A DNA stretch of 64,000 nucleotides from Neisseria weaveri (GCF_900638685.1 NZ_LR134533.1:1860001-1924000), one strand, 5' to 3'; counted from the first letter of the stretch, positions 43,276 through 53,628 are shown. The notes: generated by a model not told the origin, from the sequence alone. Program-made: numbers and translations.

Positions 43276-44571
43276 ATGGGAAAAAAAATCCAAGCCGTTA
43301 AAGGCATGAATGATTTGTTGCCGGTTGAACAGAAAGATTTCAAATTAACTTCTTCTTTCTGGCAGGCTTTTGAAGATTTAATCGGCAGTTGGATGCACCG
43401 TTTCGGCTATCAGCAGATCCGTACGCCGTTGGTTGAGCAAACCGGATTATTTGTCCGTTCGATTGGCGAGGAAACGGATGTGGTTGGAAAGGAAATGTAC
43501 ACATTTTCAGATTCCAACGATTCTTTGAGTCTGACCTTGCGTCCTGAAGGTACGGCATCATGTTTACGTGCGGTTGTCGAGCATAATCTGCTATATAACA
43601 GCCCGCAAAAATTATGGTACATGGGGCCGATGTTCCGCCGTGAGCGTCCGCAAAAAGGCCGATACCGTCAATTTCACCAAGTTGGTGTCGAGGCGTTAGG
43701 TTTTGAAGGGCCGGATATCGATGTAGAAATGATAGTGATGACTGCTGCATTGTGGAAAGATCTCGGTATTCTCGAACATGTTACTTTGGAATTAAACAGT
43801 CTGGGTAATCGTGAAGAGCGGGCCGCACACCGTCAGGCTTTGGTTGAATATTTGATTGGTCATGAGGCGGCGTTGGATGAAGACAGTAAACGCCGTCTGC
43901 ATACCAATCCGTTGCGTGTCTTAGATACAAAAAATCCGGATTTACAGCAGATTTGTAACAATGCTCCCCGTTTGATTGATTATTTGGGGGAAGCATCGTT
44001 GCAACACTATAGTCAGTTGAAAACTATGTTAGACGGCTTGGGTATCGAATACGTTGAAAATCCACGCTTGGTGCGTGGGTTGGATTACTACAATATGACG
44101 GTATTCGAGTGGACTACCGATAAACTCGGTGCACAAGCTACCGTGTGCGGTGGTGGCCGCTATGACGGTTTGATTGAAGAATTGGGCGGGAAACCTGCAC
44201 CGTCTATCGGTTTTGCCATGGGGGTAGAGCGGTTGTTGTTGTTGGTACAGGAATATGGTTCGTTGTCTTGCCAAAGCGCACCTGATGTTTACGCAATGCA
44301 TCAAGGTGAAGGTGCTTCATTGCAAGTGATGAAGTATGCACAAGCATTGCGCGAAGCGGGATTTAGTGTTCTGCAGCATTCCGGTAGCCAGAGTTTGAAA
44401 GCTCAAATGAAAAAAGCAGACGGCAGTCGTGCGCGTTTTGCTTTAATCGTTGCTCAAGATGAGCTGGATAGTGGTACGGTAACTTTAAAAGATATGCAGG
44501 GTAGTTTGGGACAAACTACACTCGGTGCATCAGAATTATTAAATACTTTACAAGAATGGAATAGCAAATAA
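43276..44571 (+). CDS. hisS: Histidyl-tRNA synthetase
   Basis: A 431-residue class II aminoacyl-tRNA synthetase. It begins [15 protein letters not shown], the standard HisRS start. Motif 2 is [20 protein letters not shown] (about residues 116-135). The His-A motif is [15 protein letters not shown] and motif 3 is [14 protein letters not shown]. The C-terminal anticodon domain follows (about 330-431). The stop overlaps the start of the next gene (TAATG), as in E. coli where yfgM follows hisS. Confidence 0.97.
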   Translation: MGKKIQAVKGMNDLLPVEQKDFKLTSSFWQAFEDLIGSWMHRFGYQQIRTPLVEQTGLFVRSIGEETDVVGKEMYTFSDSNDSLSLTLRPEGTASCLRAVVEHNLLYNSPQKLWYMGPMFRRERPQKGRYRQFHQVGVEALGFEGPDIDVEMIVMTAALWKDLGILEHVTLELNSLGNREERAAHRQALVEYLIGHEAALDEDSKRRLHTNPLRVLDTKNPDLQQICNNAPRLIDYLGEASLQHYSQLKTMLDGLGIEYVENPRLVRGLDYYNMTVFEWTTDKLGAQATVCGGGRYDGLIEELGGKPAPSIGFAMGVERLLLLVQEYGSLSCQSAPDVYAMHQGEGASLQVMKYAQALREAGFSVLQHSGSQSLKAQMKKADGSRARFALIVAQDELDSGTVTLKDMQGSLGQTTLGASELLNTLQEWNSK

Positions 44572-45200
44572 TGGCCGGACATATTCAAGATCAAGAAGAA
44601 TTGGAAAATTTCAAATACTTTTGGAAAAGTTGGGGGCGTTGGCTGTTTGCCGTTTTATTGGTCGCTTCATTGGGATATTTGGGTTATATCGTTTACCAAA
44701 ATCACCAAGTAGATAAAGATCGCGAAGCAGCCTCAATTTTAGAGAATATTGTCGAAAAGGCGCAATCTTCTCCTGATTCGGCCATTGTTGCTGAAGATTT
44801 GAAAACTTTGCAGCAGGAATATACAGGCAGTATTGCGACTGCGCAGGCAACCTTAATGGCTGCAGCCGTTGAGTTTGATAAAGAAAGATATGATGTGGCG
44901 GCCGGCCATCTAAATTGGGTTTTGGCTAATCAGAAAGCGCCGTTGATTCAAGCGTTGGCAGCACAGCGTTTGGCAGTTGTGCAGCTTCAGCAAAAAAAAT
45001 ATGATGAAGCTTTGGCCGCAGTGTCTTTATCAGTGAAACCCGAATTCGAATCTTTGCTGCTAGAAACCAAAGGCGATATTTATACAGCCCAAGGCAAAGG
45101 CAAAGAAGCATTGGAAGTCTATGAACTTGCTTTAGGCAAAATGTCGAAAGACGATCCGGGTTTGGATTTATTGCAGTTGAAAATCCAACAATTAAAATAA
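44571..45200 (+). CDS. yfgM: YfgM family tetratricopeptide membrane protein
   Basis: A 209-residue inner-membrane protein: a cytoplasmic N-terminus ([20 protein letters not shown]), one membrane helix (about residues 24-42, LFAVLLVASLGYLGYIVYQN), and a periplasmic TPR-like domain with EQ/KAQ-rich helices (FDKERYDVAAGHLNWVLANQ, AQRLAVVQLQQKKYDEALAA). YfgM of E. coli binds the SecYEG translocon with PpiD and helps outer-membrane protein traffic. It overlaps hisS by one base. In E. coli bamB follows; here der follows directly. Confidence 0.88.
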   Translation: MAGHIQDQEELENFKYFWKSWGRWLFAVLLVASLGYLGYIVYQNHQVDKDREAASILENIVEKAQSSPDSAIVAEDLKTLQQEYTGSIATAQATLMAAAVEFDKERYDVAAGHLNWVLANQKAPLIQALAAQRLAVVQLQQKKYDEALAAVSLSVKPEFESLLLETKGDIYTAQGKGKEALEVYELALGKMSKDDPGLDLLQLKIQQLK

Positions 45201-45221
45201 GTAAGGCCGTCTGAAAATTAC

Positions 45222-45267
45222 CAATCGCAGGCTTGCAAAAACTTTTGCAAGCCGTTGGTATTTTTTG
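45222..45267 (+). terminator. Rho-independent terminator between yfgM and der
   Basis: GGCTTGCAAAA pairs with TTTTGCAAGCC within a longer stem (CCAA.../...TTGG) and is followed by ATTTTTTG. A single DUS lies just before it. It suggests that der has its own promoter. Confidence 0.72.
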
Positions 45268-45309
45268 ATTAACAGGCGGATGACTTTAAAAAAGAAAAAG
45301 AGTGTATTT

Positions 45310-46767
45310 ATGAAACCTACGATTGCATTGGTCGGTCGGCCGAATGTCGGTAAATCTACATTATTCAACCGTTTGACCAAGACTAAAGATGCATTGGTGG
45401 CAGATCTGCCGGGCTTGACCCGAGACCGGCACTACGGTCACGGCCGAGTCGGAAGTAAGCCGTATTTGGTTGTGGACACAGGCGGTTTTGAGCCGGTGGT
45501 TGACAGTGGCATTCTTCACGAAATGGCAAAGCATACATTGCAGGCAATTGATGAGGCTGATGCGGTAGTATTTTTGGTAGATTGCAGAACCGGCCTGACA
45601 CCGCAAGACAAAATTATTGCAGACCGATTGCGTCAAAGCAGCAGACCGGTGTTTTTAGCGGTCAACAAAGGAGAAGGGGCAAATCATGCCGTCTTATCGG
45701 CAGAGTTCTACGAATTGGCCTTGGGTGATCCTTATGTTATTTCGGGCGCGCATGGGGATGGTGTTTATTATTTGATTGAAGATGTGTTGGCGCATTTTCC
45801 GGAGGCGGTAGAAGAGGACGAACAGCCTAGACATCCCGTTTTTGCCGTTATCGGCCGTCCGAATGTCGGTAAATCCACCTTGGTTAACGCAATTTTGGGC
45901 GAAGAGCGCGTGATTGCGTTTGACATGGCAGGAACAACGCGTGACAGCATTCATATTGACTTTGAGCGTGATGGCAAGCCGTTTACCATTATTGATACGG
46001 CAGGTGTCAGACGGCGGGGAAAAGTGGATGAAGCGGTTGAAAAATTTTCCGTAATCAAAGCTATGCAAGCCATTGAGGCTGCTAATGTGGCTGTTTTGGT
46101 ATTGGATGCACAGCAGGATATTGCTGACCAAGACGCAACGATTGCAGGTTTTGCTTTGGAAGCAGGGCGGGCGTTAGTGGTGGCGGTAAATAAGTGGGAC
46201 AATATTGATGAGGACAGGAAAAATCAGATCAAAAGAGATATTGCCCGTAAATTGTATTTCCTTGATTTTGCCAAATTTCATTATATTTCGGCGCTGAAAG
46301 AACGCGGTATCGAAGGTTTGTTTGATTCGATTCAGGCGGCTTATGATGCAGCTATGATTAAAATGCCGACGCCGAAGATTACCCGTGTTTTGCAAAGCGC
46401 AGTTGAACGGCAGCAGCCGGCTCGTGCCGGTTTGGTCAGACCGAAAATGCGTTATGCGCACCAAGGCGGTATGAATCCGCCGGTTATTGTGGTACATGGT
46501 AATTCGTTGCAGCACATTTCTGATGCATATACGCGTTATCTGACCCAAACATTCCGCAAAGCCTTTAATTTGCAAGGTACCCCGTTGCGTATTCAATACA
46601 ATGTTTCGGATAATCCTTATGAACAGGCTGAAGATAAACCTAAAAAGAAACCTTTGCGCAGGGTGGCTTTAAGTAACCGTATTGAAAAACGGGAAGGCCG
46701 CAAAGAAGAAAAGAGCAGATTTAAGAAGAAAGCTAAAGTCAGCATTAAAAAGTTACAAAGCAAATAA
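45310..46767 (+). CDS. der: Ribosome-assembly GTPase Der (EngA)
   Basis: A 485-residue GTPase with two tandem G domains for 50S subunit maturation. G1 of the first domain is [14 protein letters not shown] (about residues 6-19) with [13 protein letters not shown]1 of the second is [14 protein letters not shown] (about 182-195) with [10 protein letters not shown] and NKWD. The KH-like domain and a Lys/Arg-rich tail ([20 protein letters not shown]) close the protein. I chose the ATG at 45310 because family members start M-x-P-x-(I/V)[11 protein letters not shown]; upstream in-frame starts at 45265 and 45280 lack support. Confidence 0.96.
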   Translation: MKPTIALVGRPNVGKSTLFNRLTKTKDALVADLPGLTRDRHYGHGRVGSKPYLVVDTGGFEPVVDSGILHEMAKHTLQAIDEADAVVFLVDCRTGLTPQDKIIADRLRQSSRPVFLAVNKGEGANHAVLSAEFYELALGDPYVISGAHGDGVYYLIEDVLAHFPEAVEEDEQPRHPVFAVIGRPNVGKSTLVNAILGEERVIAFDMAGTTRDSIHIDFERDGKPFTIIDTAGVRRRGKVDEAVEKFSVIKAMQAIEAANVAVLVLDAQQDIADQDATIAGFALEAGRALVVAVNKWDNIDEDRKNQIKRDIARKLYFLDFAKFHYISALKERGIEGLFDSIQAAYDAAMIKMPTPKITRVLQSAVERQQPARAGLVRPKMRYAHQGGMNPPVIVVHGNSLQHISDAYTRYLTQTFRKAFNLQGTPLRIQYNVSDNPYEQAEDKPKKKPLRRVALSNRIEKREGRKEEKSRFKKKAKVSIKKLQSK

Positions 46768-46780
46768 GTGATACCCTGTG

Positions 46781-46813
46781 AAAGGCCGTCTGAAATTTTC
46801 AGACGGCCTTTTT
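46781..46813 (+). terminator. DUS hairpin terminator of der
   Basis: AAAGGCCGTCTGAAA and its complement, followed by TT. It lies 14 bases after the der stop. Confidence 0.8.
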
Positions 46814-46909
46814 GTCTATATGATACTGTTTTTTATGGGTTATGAATTGTAATATGGTATCTGTGGATAGATTATTTTGTAGTTAATAGATTATTTACAA
46901 ATAAAAGTA

Positions 46910-46939
46910 TTGGTAAAAACAGCCATTCAACGATACAAT
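46910..46939 (+). promoter_or_regulatory. Probable sigma70 promoter of hfq
   Basis: TTGGTA at 46910-46915 and TACAAT at 46934-46939 with an 18-base spacer, 52 bases before the hfq ATG. Confidence 0.45.
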
Positions 46940-46990
46940 CAAGATGTACTTGACCGTAAATTTTAAAACCATAATAACGGAGTCTAAAAT

Positions 46991-47269
46991 ATGACAGCTA
47001 AAGGACAAATGTTACAAGATCCTTTTTTGAATGCACTGCGTAAAGAGCATGTTCCAGTTTCTATTTACCTTGTGAACGGTATCAAACTGCAAGGTCAGGT
47101 AGAATCTTTCGACCAGTATGTTGTACTTTTGCGTAATACTTCAGTAACGCAAATGGTTTACAAACATGCGATTTCTACCATTGTTCCTGCCCGTGCAGTC
47201 AGCTTGCAGCATGAAAATAAGCAGCAAGCTGCCCCTGTTCAAGTGGAAACTGCCGCTTCAGCCGAGTGA
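46991..47269 (+). CDS. hfq: RNA chaperone Hfq
   Basis: A 92-residue Sm-like RNA chaperone. Sm1 is [20 protein letters not shown] (about residues 21-40) and Sm2 is [12 protein letters not shown] (about 57-68, with the conserved KH). The proximal-face motif [12 protein letters not shown] is intact. It mediates small-RNA pairing with mRNA. Unlike in E. coli, it is not followed by hflX but stands alone after der, with a strong terminator. Confidence 0.97.
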   Translation: MTAKGQMLQDPFLNALRKEHVPVSIYLVNGIKLQGQVESFDQYVVLLRNTSVTQMVYKHAISTIVPARAVSLQHENKQQAAPVQVETAASAE

Positions 47270-47300
47270 AATTAATTCATTTATACGTGTTGCAGAGTTT

Positions 47301-47336
47301 AAAAACCTTACCCATTCGGGTAAGGTTTTTTATTTT
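47301..47336 (+). terminator. Rho-independent terminator of hfq
   Basis: AAAAACCTTACCC pairs with GGGTAAGGTTTTT around ATTC, followed by a T-rich tail. It lies 31 bases after the stop. Confidence 0.92.
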
Positions 47337-47453
47337 TTATATATTCATATAAGCAATTGATTTTAAATAAACATAACTCTTGTCGTTAATGAGGCTTGTC
47401 TCCTATAGAGGTCGGCGGGCATCGGGTTGCCAGTTTTGCAGCAAGTTGATTTC

Positions 47454-48155
47454 TTAGTCATACAAATTGGTTTGTTGTATGTGAGAGTGAGCTACGCTTG
47501 GTGTCATATGCGTTTCTGCTGTGCTAGAGTATTTGACTTTGCCGGTTAAATGCATTCCTAAAATGTTTTTCTTAAGAATTAAACCGTAAACGGCCGCTCC
47601 GTGTGGCCACCATCTGTTGCCGGCTGACTCCATAAACCGCCATTTTTCAAAGTCTGAATGATGGTTGAGAGGAGGGACATAAACCATAAACTGTCCGGAG
47701 TCAATGATAAAGTCTGTGTCATAAATTATTTTTTTTAAATGTGGCAGAGAGAAACAACGGCTTTTTTCTGGCAATGGATGTTGGTGTAGTTTTTTAAGTA
47801 CAAACCATAGCGAAAAAGGATTAAAAGCTGTCAGAATAATTTGCCCGTCAGGTTTTAAAACTTGATATGCGGTTTTGAGAAAAGCTTCTGTCGAATCAAT
47901 ATATTCGATGGTGTGCGGCAAAATAAGCACATCTATTGCATGGCAATAATATTCTTTTGATAAAGTAGTAATGTCTTGAATGGCCAATATTTCCTTACTG
48001 TGTTCGTAAATTGGCAGTTGTTTTAAGCCGACTTGGATAATATCGGAAGACTTGTTAAATGAAAGATGCTGTTGGAAGAATAGTTGCTCTTTTTTTGCTA
48101 TATATTTGCCGGCATCGGTGTTTTTAAACCAGTTAGAGAAAATGTATTCCGACAT
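47454..48155 (-). CDS. YafS-like SAM-dependent methyltransferase
   Basis: A 233-residue class I methyltransferase. The canonical glycine motif I is weak (DIIQVGLKQLPIYEHSKEIL), but motifs II-IV fit (AIDVLILPHTIEYIDSTEAF, AYQVLKPDGQIILTAFNPFS). The PxSLW and late GNRWWPHGAAVYGLILKK stretches resemble YafS of E. coli, which also lies next to mltD. The substrate is unknown. The start is the second of two tandem ATGs (48155), better spaced from AAGGAA. The gene is divergent from mltD. Lower GC than most neighbours. Confidence 0.72.
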   Translation of the reverse strand: MSEYIFSNWFKNTDAGKYIAKKEQLFFQQHLSFNKSSDIIQVGLKQLPIYEHSKEILAIQDITTLSKEYYCHAIDVLILPHTIEYIDSTEAFLKTAYQVLKPDGQIILTAFNPFSLWFVLKKLHQHPLPEKSRCFSLPHLKKIIYDTDFIIDSGQFMVYVPPLNHHSDFEKWRFMESAGNRWWPHGAAVYGLILKKNILGMHLTGKVKYSSTAETHMTPSVAHSHIQQTNLYD

Positions 48156-48258
48156 CATATTTCCTTAATGTATTAAATATTAATATATTTCTTTCTCATG
48201 CTACCTGACAACATCTAGAAATTTAAAAATTCTCTATAAAAATTAACATTCTAACTTC

Positions 48259-48287
48259 TTGACGATGCTAAGTTCTGGAAGTAATAT
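48259..48287 (+). promoter_or_regulatory. Sigma70-type promoter of mltD
   Basis: TTGACG at 48259-48264 and TAATAT at 48282-48287 with a 17-base spacer, about 40 bases before the mltD ATG. Confidence 0.62.
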
Positions 48288-48326
48288 CAATAAGATTGGA
48301 CTAATTATTATTTATGTAAAAATACT

Positions 48327-50384
48327 ATGGTAAAACTAAAAACAATAGTGTTGGCAATCGCCGGTTATTCTGCATTATCAACAGCATCTGCGCATGCGGC
48401 TACATCGAATCAAATCGGTATGGCTATGATGAGATTGAATTCCGCATTGGTCGACCAGGGGAATGTCAATAATTATGCATCAGGTAGTTTATGGAACAGT
48501 CTACGCCAAGATTTCCGTATGAACGAAGTCAATATGGAATTGGTGCGTCGTCATGAAGGTAAATTTGCTGCGAACAGTGCTTATTTCAACAGAGTAATTT
48601 CCCGCAGTCAGCCATATATGTACCATATTGCCACGGAAGTAAAAAAACGCAATATGCCGGCTGAAATTGCATTGTTGCCGTTTATTGAAAGTGCTTTTGT
48701 AACCAAAGCCAAATCGCATGTTGGTGCATCCGGATTGTGGCAGTTTATGCCTGCCACAGGGCGGCACTATGGATTGGAAAAAACACCGCTGTATGATGGC
48801 AGGCATGATGTATATGCGGCTACGGATGCGGCATTAAATTATTTGGAGTATTTGCACGGTTTATTCGGAGATTGGTCGTTGGCATTGGCTGCCTATAACT
48901 GGGGTGAGGGCAATGTTGGCAGAGCAATTAATAGAGCTAGAGCGCAAGGCTTGGAGCCTGTTTATGAAAATTTGCGTATGCCGAATGAAACCCGTAACTA
49001 TGTCCCCAAGTTGTTGGCGGTCAGAAATATTGTCAATAACCCTCAAATATTCGGTATGAATTTAAGTGAAGTGGGGAATAAACCGTATTTTAAAGCAGTG
49101 AATTTGGATAAACCCATTGATATTGCCAAGATTACCCAATTGGCGGGCATTAGTGAAAGCGAGTTTCTGAAACTGAATCCCGCTTTTAATGCTCCGGTGT
49201 TTATTCCTAAGAATAATAGAAAATTGCTGCTTCCTGTTGATGTTGCAGGCAATTTCGAGAAAAACTACCGGAAAGCCAATCCTGAAACGCTTTTGTCTTG
49301 GGATGTTTATACGCCGTTTGTGACTACCAGTTTGTCTGAAATTGCGGCTGGCGCAGGGATGGGGTTGGCTGAACTTAAACGTTTAAATGGTATTAGTGGA
49401 ACCACATTAAAAGCCGGAAGAAGTATTTTGGTTGCAAAAAACGGTAACGTTAAAGATGCTTTTGTTCATATTGCGGGTATGGATATCGATAATACACCTG
49501 ATACTTACCGTTCGAATATGCCGGAGATGTTTAATGTTGCTTCTGCAAGCAGAATTGTGCCTGTTAACAATGCGCCTGTTGTCAATGTAGTCGTTGAAAA
49601 GCAACCTGTACCGATAAAAGTTGTTAAAGTTGTTGAAAAGCCGGTCGCTGAGATTGCACAGATTGTCAAAGATGTTGGTAATCCCGTAAACAGTGCAGTA
49701 GAAATTCAGGTTGCTGCTGTGACTCAAGTTGAGAAAACAGAGAAAAATATTTCAGACGGCCTTCAAACTGCCGTTGTGCAGCCTTTGCCACTGCCGACAG
49801 AGAGTACAGAATCAGTAAACGTGGCTGAAAATACACAGTTTGAGCAAGATGCTATTCAGATTTTGGCAGAGGAGTCATTGTTGCGTGTACATGCCGTGGA
49901 GAGCGCAAAAAATATTTTAGCTCAAGCTAAGCAGGAAGAGTCGGCTGCCAAATTACGTTCTGCACAAATGGCGGCTGTAGCAGCCAAGCAGAAGCAGCGT
50001 ACAGAAGCACGCTTGGAAAGAGCGCAAAAAACGTCTGTAAACCAAACGGCATATGCTAAAACTCATAAAGTCCAGCAAGGTGATACTTTATTCAATATTT
50101 CTCAAAGATATAATGTTAATGTTGCAGATTTGATTGCTGTCAATAACATTAAAGGCAACAATATCCGTTTGGGTCAAGTCTTGAATTTAAATGCAGTACA
50201 CCAAGCTAAAGGCAAGAGTAACAAGGCTAATTCCGTCCGTTCAGTTTCTTATACTGTGAGAAAAGGCGATACCCTGAATGCAATTGCCAGTCGTTTTAAG
50301 GTCGATATCAAAGATATCAAGCGTTGGAATGGTAATACGAAAGTAATTACTCCGGGGCAACGCCTGAAATTGATGGGAAGTTAG
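48327..50384 (+). CDS. mltD: Membrane-bound lytic transglycosylase MltD with LysM repeats
   Basis: A 685-residue exported murein hydrolase. The signal peptide ends about residue 24 (STASAHA-A). The SLT domain (about residues 105-225) has the catalytic glutamate in ALLPFIESAFVTKAKSHVGA and SGLWQFMPATGRHYGL, then LALAAYNWGEGNVGRAI. Two LysM domains are at the C-terminus (HKVQQGDTLFNISQRYNVNV and YTVRKGDTLNAIASRFKVDI), with a more degenerate region near 330-375. A DUS inside the gene (near 49752) encodes ISDGL. No lipobox cysteine is seen, unlike E. coli MltD. Confidence 0.92.
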   Translation: MVKLKTIVLAIAGYSALSTASAHAATSNQIGMAMMRLNSALVDQGNVNNYASGSLWNSLRQDFRMNEVNMELVRRHEGKFAANSAYFNRVISRSQPYMYHIATEVKKRNMPAEIALLPFIESAFVTKAKSHVGASGLWQFMPATGRHYGLEKTPLYDGRHDVYAATDAALNYLEYLHGLFGDWSLALAAYNWGEGNVGRAINRARAQGLEPVYENLRMPNETRNYVPKLLAVRNIVNNPQIFGMNLSEVGNKPYFKAVNLDKPIDIAKITQLAGISESEFLKLNPAFNAPVFIPKNNRKLLLPVDVAGNFEKNYRKANPETLLSWDVYTPFVTTSLSEIAAGAGMGLAELKRLNGISGTTLKAGRSILVAKNGNVKDAFVHIAGMDIDNTPDTYRSNMPEMFNVASASRIVPVNNAPVVNVVVEKQPVPIKVVKVVEKPVAEIAQIVKDVGNPVNSAVEIQVAAVTQVEKTEKNISDGLQTAVVQPLPLPTESTESVNVAENTQFEQDAIQILAEESLLRVHAVESAKNILAQAKQEESAAKLRSAQMAAVAAKQKQRTEARLERAQKTSVNQTAYAKTHKVQQGDTLFNISQRYNVNVADLIAVNNIKGNNIRLGQVLNLNAVHQAKGKSNKANSVRSVSYTVRKGDTLNAIASRFKVDIKDIKRWNGNTKVITPGQRLKLMGS

Positions 50385-50411
50385 TATTTAAAGACATCTT
50401 AGTGTAATAAT

Positions 50412-50449
50412 AAAAAAACCGCTGAAGTATAAATTTCAGCGGTTTTTTT
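50412..50449. terminator. Bidirectional terminator between mltD and the DUF456 gene
   Basis: AAAAAAACCGCTGAA and TTCAGCGGTTTTTTT form a stem with a loop of about 7 bases and runs of A and T on both sides, between convergent genes. Confidence 0.88.
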
Positions 50450-50486
50450 GTTATATACAGCAGCATTGGCTGTTGGAAATATTTAG

Positions 50487-50975
50487 TTAAATAAGGTGGA
50501 CAATTGTAGAGACTATCAAAGTCAATGCAATGACCAAGGCGCAACCTAATTTTGCAACAACACCTATAATAAAGCCGACAAACGTACCGACGCTGACTTT
50601 TCCTGCATTCCATAAATCTTTTCGTGCGGAAAACTCTCCGACACCTGCTCCTAATAGTGGGCCTAATAATAGTCCGGGCAGGGAGAAGAATGCGCCAATA
50701 ATACCGCCGATCAGAGAACCCCATATGGCTTTTTTGCTTGCCCCGGTAAACTTGGCTCCCAACATTCCGGCAACATAATCCATTAATGTTCCTGCAATAG
50801 TAATGATGCTTAGAAAAATTAGAGTTTTGGTGCCGACTATTTGATAGTCGCCGGTGTAGGCAAGCAACCAAGCTCCGCCAAACATTAAGCCCAATCCGGG
50901 TATGGCAGGATAAATAGTTCCCAATAGGCCGATGATGACAAATAAAATGCCGAGTATGATGAGAAAAGTTGTCAT
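50487..50975 (-). CDS. DUF456 membrane protein
   Basis: A 162-residue small membrane protein. The DUF456 pattern is clear: GTIYPAIPGLGLMFGGAWLL (about residues 19-38), TLMDYVAGMLGAKFTGASKK and GSLIGGIIGAFFSLPGLLLGP, with glycine-rich hairpins. The function is unknown. I used the ATG at 50975; the open frame extends to 51065 but those residues do not look like the family. It lies 91 bases downstream of the histidine kinase gene on the same strand and may be co-transcribed with it. Confidence 0.85.
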   Translation of the reverse strand: MTTFLIILGILFVIIGLLGTIYPAIPGLGLMFGGAWLLAYTGDYQIVGTKTLIFLSIITIAGTLMDYVAGMLGAKFTGASKKAIWGSLIGGIIGAFFSLPGLLLGPLLGAGVGEFSARKDLWNAGKVSVGTFVGFIIGVVAKLGCALVIALTLIVSTIVHLI

Positions 50976-51066
50976 GCTATGTAGTAGTCCGTGATGAAAC
51001 ATCAAATATATTGTGGTCGTTTGCCGTGTTAATCGTACTCTTTGGGGTTTTGATTTGGTCGTCAAT

Positions 51067-52104
51067 TTAGCCGAACAAAGTTTTTAAATCGGAAGATTTT
51101 TTTCTATACGGTAAGCGTATATCTACACGGAATGTGCCGTTTTCTTCAACACTTTTAATTTTGGCATCGTTGTCATACATCAGGCTTAAGCGCTCCTGAA
51201 GATTTTTCAGAGCCATTGAGTTTCCTTTATGCGGCTTAGCCGTATCTTTGTTGTCCGACGGAACATAAGGATTTTCGATACGGATGTAAATCCAATGTTT
51301 TTTGTGTGTCGTGAATACGGAAATATAGCCGGGGCGATGGGTCGACTCTACTCCGTGAAATACCGCATTTTCCAATAAAGGTTGCAGCAACAGATGGGGT
51401 GTTTCAGCATCATCCGGGGCTTTATGTTGCCACATAACCTGTAAACGGGTATGCCCCATACGGATTTGTTCGATTGCAATATATTCTTGGGCCCACTCAA
51501 TTTCCTGCCCCAGCGTACTGTTTTGGGTACTGTCCCGCAATTGGGCGCGGAATAGGTTGGCCAGATTTTCAAGCAGTGTTTCGGCATCGTAGGGTCTCAG
51601 CCTGATGAGGCTGATGGCAGCATTTAAGCTGTTGAATAAAAAGTGCGGACGTATCCGTGCAGTAAGTGCGTTGAGCCGTGCTTCAGATACTGCCGGCGTC
51701 AGGCTGATTCTTCTGGCTGATTCAATATACATAAAGCCTAAAGAGAAGAAGTTGAACAGGAAGAAATGCTGATTGAAAATGAATTCCGGGCTGAAGATAA
51801 TGTCATCAACCAATAAGAAAATCACATTGTTGATTAAATGTGCGACCAGTGTGGCATATTCTTTATAGGAAGGCGGGGAGAAGAAATGGCTGAGAAAATA
51901 GCCTTTAATAATGATCAACAGTAAGGTAGGGCCGACCCAAAGTGAATGTTCACGAATTTGGTTAAGGTAACTTTCTGGCGAGCCACTGATTAAAGGAAAC
52001 AGCAGAATAGCCGTCATTGATGTCAGACACAGGCGGAGAACGGTTCCAAAATTGCGTAAATCCGGTAATGTAAACCAAGATGCTATTTGACGTATAATAC
52101 GCAT
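51067..52104 (-). CDS. LytS/AlgZ-type sensor histidine kinase
   Basis: A 345-residue membrane sensor. Four or more hydrophobic segments occupy about residues 20-135. The His_kinase domain follows: LTARIRPHFLFNSLNAAISL (about 146-165) with the phospho-accepting histidine, LLLQPLLENAVFHGVE (N box) and ALKNLQERLSLMYDNDAKI. This layout matches AlgZ/FimS and LytS-type kinases. In Pseudomonas algZ lies next to argH with algR after it; here argH is divergent next door, but no response regulator gene is found in the window. The signal sensed is unknown. Confidence 0.88.
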   Translation of the reverse strand: MRIIRQIASWFTLPDLRNFGTVLRLCLTSMTAILLFPLISGSPESYLNQIREHSLWVGPTLLLIIIKGYFLSHFFSPPSYKEYATLVAHLINNVIFLLVDDIIFSPEFIFNQHFFLFNFFSLGFMYIESARRISLTPAVSEARLNALTARIRPHFLFNSLNAAISLIRLRPYDAETLLENLANLFRAQLRDSTQNSTLGQEIEWAQEYIAIEQIRMGHTRLQVMWQHKAPDDAETPHLLLQPLLENAVFHGVESTHRPGYISVFTTHKKHWIYIRIENPYVPSDNKDTAKPHKGNSMALKNLQERLSLMYDNDAKIKSVEENGTFRVDIRLPYRKKSSDLKTLFG

Positions 52105-52152
52105 GTAAAAACCTTAATTTCACACAACAATTAAATAATTATGGAAAAAATT

Positions 52153-53544
52153 ATGAGTAATGACAACAAAACTTGGTCGGGTCGCTTTAATGAGCCTGTT
52201 TCCGAGTTGGTAAAGAAATATACAGGTTCGGTTGATTTTGACAAGCGCCTGGCAAAGTGGGATATACAGGGTTCGTTGGCACATGCTCAAATGCTGACTG
52301 AAGCAGGGGTTTTGAGCGAGGACGATTTGGCAGCCATCCGACAAGGTATGGCCGCTATTATAGCAGAAATTGAGCAGGGTACGTTGCAGTGGTCGTTGGA
52401 TTTGGAAGACGTGCACATGAATATTGAACGCCGTCTGACAGACAAAATCGGCGATGCCGGTAAGCGTCTGCATACCGGTAGAAGTCGAAATGATCAAGTC
52501 GCAACCGATATCCGTTTATGGCTGCGCGATGAAATTACCGAAATTCAACGATTAATCCGTGAGTTACAGTTGTCTCTGTTAGAGTTGGCGGAGAGAAATG
52601 CTGATGTTGTGATGCCGGGCTTTACCCATCTTCAAGTTGCACAGCCGGTGAGTTTCGGTCATCACATGTTGGCTTATGTGGAAATGTTGGGTCGTGACTA
52701 TGAGCGTATGGCTGATTGTCGAAAACGTGTGAACCGTATGCCTTTGGGTTCCGCAGCGTTGGCGGGCACCACTTATCCTATTCGTCGGGAAACCACGGCC
52801 GAGCTGTTGGGCTTCGAACAAATTTGTCAAAATTCATTAGACGCCGTATCGGATCGGGATTTTGCGATTGAGTTTACTGCAGCGGCAAGCTTGGTTATGG
52901 TACATCTGTCGCGCTTGAGCGAAGAATTGATTTTGTGGATGAGCCCGCGTTTCGGCTTTATCGACATTGCCGACCGTTTCTGCACGGGTTCTTCCATTAT
53001 GCCTCAGAAGAAAAACCCTGACGTACCTGAGTTGGTACGCGGTAAATCGGGTCGTGTTATCGGTCACTTAACCGGTTTGATTATGTTGATGAAGTCTCAG
53101 CCTTTGGCTTACAACAAAGACAATCAGGAAGACAAAGAGCCGTTGTTTGATACGGTCGATACATTGGTGGACACTTTGCGCATTTACGCAGATATGATGC
53201 GTGGTGTAACTGTTAAACCGGAAAATATGCGTGCTGCCGTGATGCAGGGTTTTGCGACTGCAACCGATTTGGCTGACTACTTGGTGAAAAAAGGTATGCC
53301 TTTCCGCGACAGTCACGAAGTTGTGGCTCAGGCGGTACGTTATGCTGATGAAAAAGGTGTCGATTTAAGCGAGTTGCCTTTAGATGTATTGCAAGGCTTT
53401 TCGGACTTGGTGGCAGAAGACGTTTATACGGTTTTAACTCCCGAAGGTAGCTTGAATGCACGCAACCATTTGGGCGGAACCGCACCGGAGCAGGTCCGTT
53501 TCCAAGTCAAGCGTTGGCAGGCGTTGATTGAAGGTGAAAAGTAG
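52153..53544 (+). CDS. argH: Argininosuccinate lyase
   Basis: A 463-residue enzyme of arginine biosynthesis, cleaving argininosuccinate to arginine and fumarate. The fumarase-superfamily signature [16 protein letters not shown] (about residues 279-294) is intact. It begins [20 protein letters not shown]. Tandem ATG codons at 52141 and 52153 are possible; the second has a GGAA upstream. A TATAAT at 52093-52098, inside the start of the divergent kinase gene, may be its -10 element. Confidence 0.97.
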   Translation: MSNDNKTWSGRFNEPVSELVKKYTGSVDFDKRLAKWDIQGSLAHAQMLTEAGVLSEDDLAAIRQGMAAIIAEIEQGTLQWSLDLEDVHMNIERRLTDKIGDAGKRLHTGRSRNDQVATDIRLWLRDEITEIQRLIRELQLSLLELAERNADVVMPGFTHLQVAQPVSFGHHMLAYVEMLGRDYERMADCRKRVNRMPLGSAALAGTTYPIRRETTAELLGFEQICQNSLDAVSDRDFAIEFTAAASLVMVHLSRLSEELILWMSPRFGFIDIADRFCTGSSIMPQKKNPDVPELVRGKSGRVIGHLTGLIMLMKSQPLAYNKDNQEDKEPLFDTVDTLVDTLRIYADMMRGVTVKPENMRAAVMQGFATATDLADYLVKKGMPFRDSHEVVAQAVRYADEKGVDLSELPLDVLQGFSDLVAEDVYTVLTPEGSLNARNHLGGTAPEQVRFQVKRWQALIEGEK

Positions 53545-53576
53545 TCTTGTTGGGCAATAAGTCTTTCAATTGAATA

Positions 53577-53608
53577 AAGAGGCCGTCTGAATTTTCAGAC
53601 GGCCTCTT
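53577..53608. terminator. DUS hairpin between argH and thyA
   Basis: AAGAGGCCGTCTGAA and its complement, two bases apart, between convergent genes. Confidence 0.8.
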
Positions 53609-53628
53609 AGCATTTTGATTGATTACAT

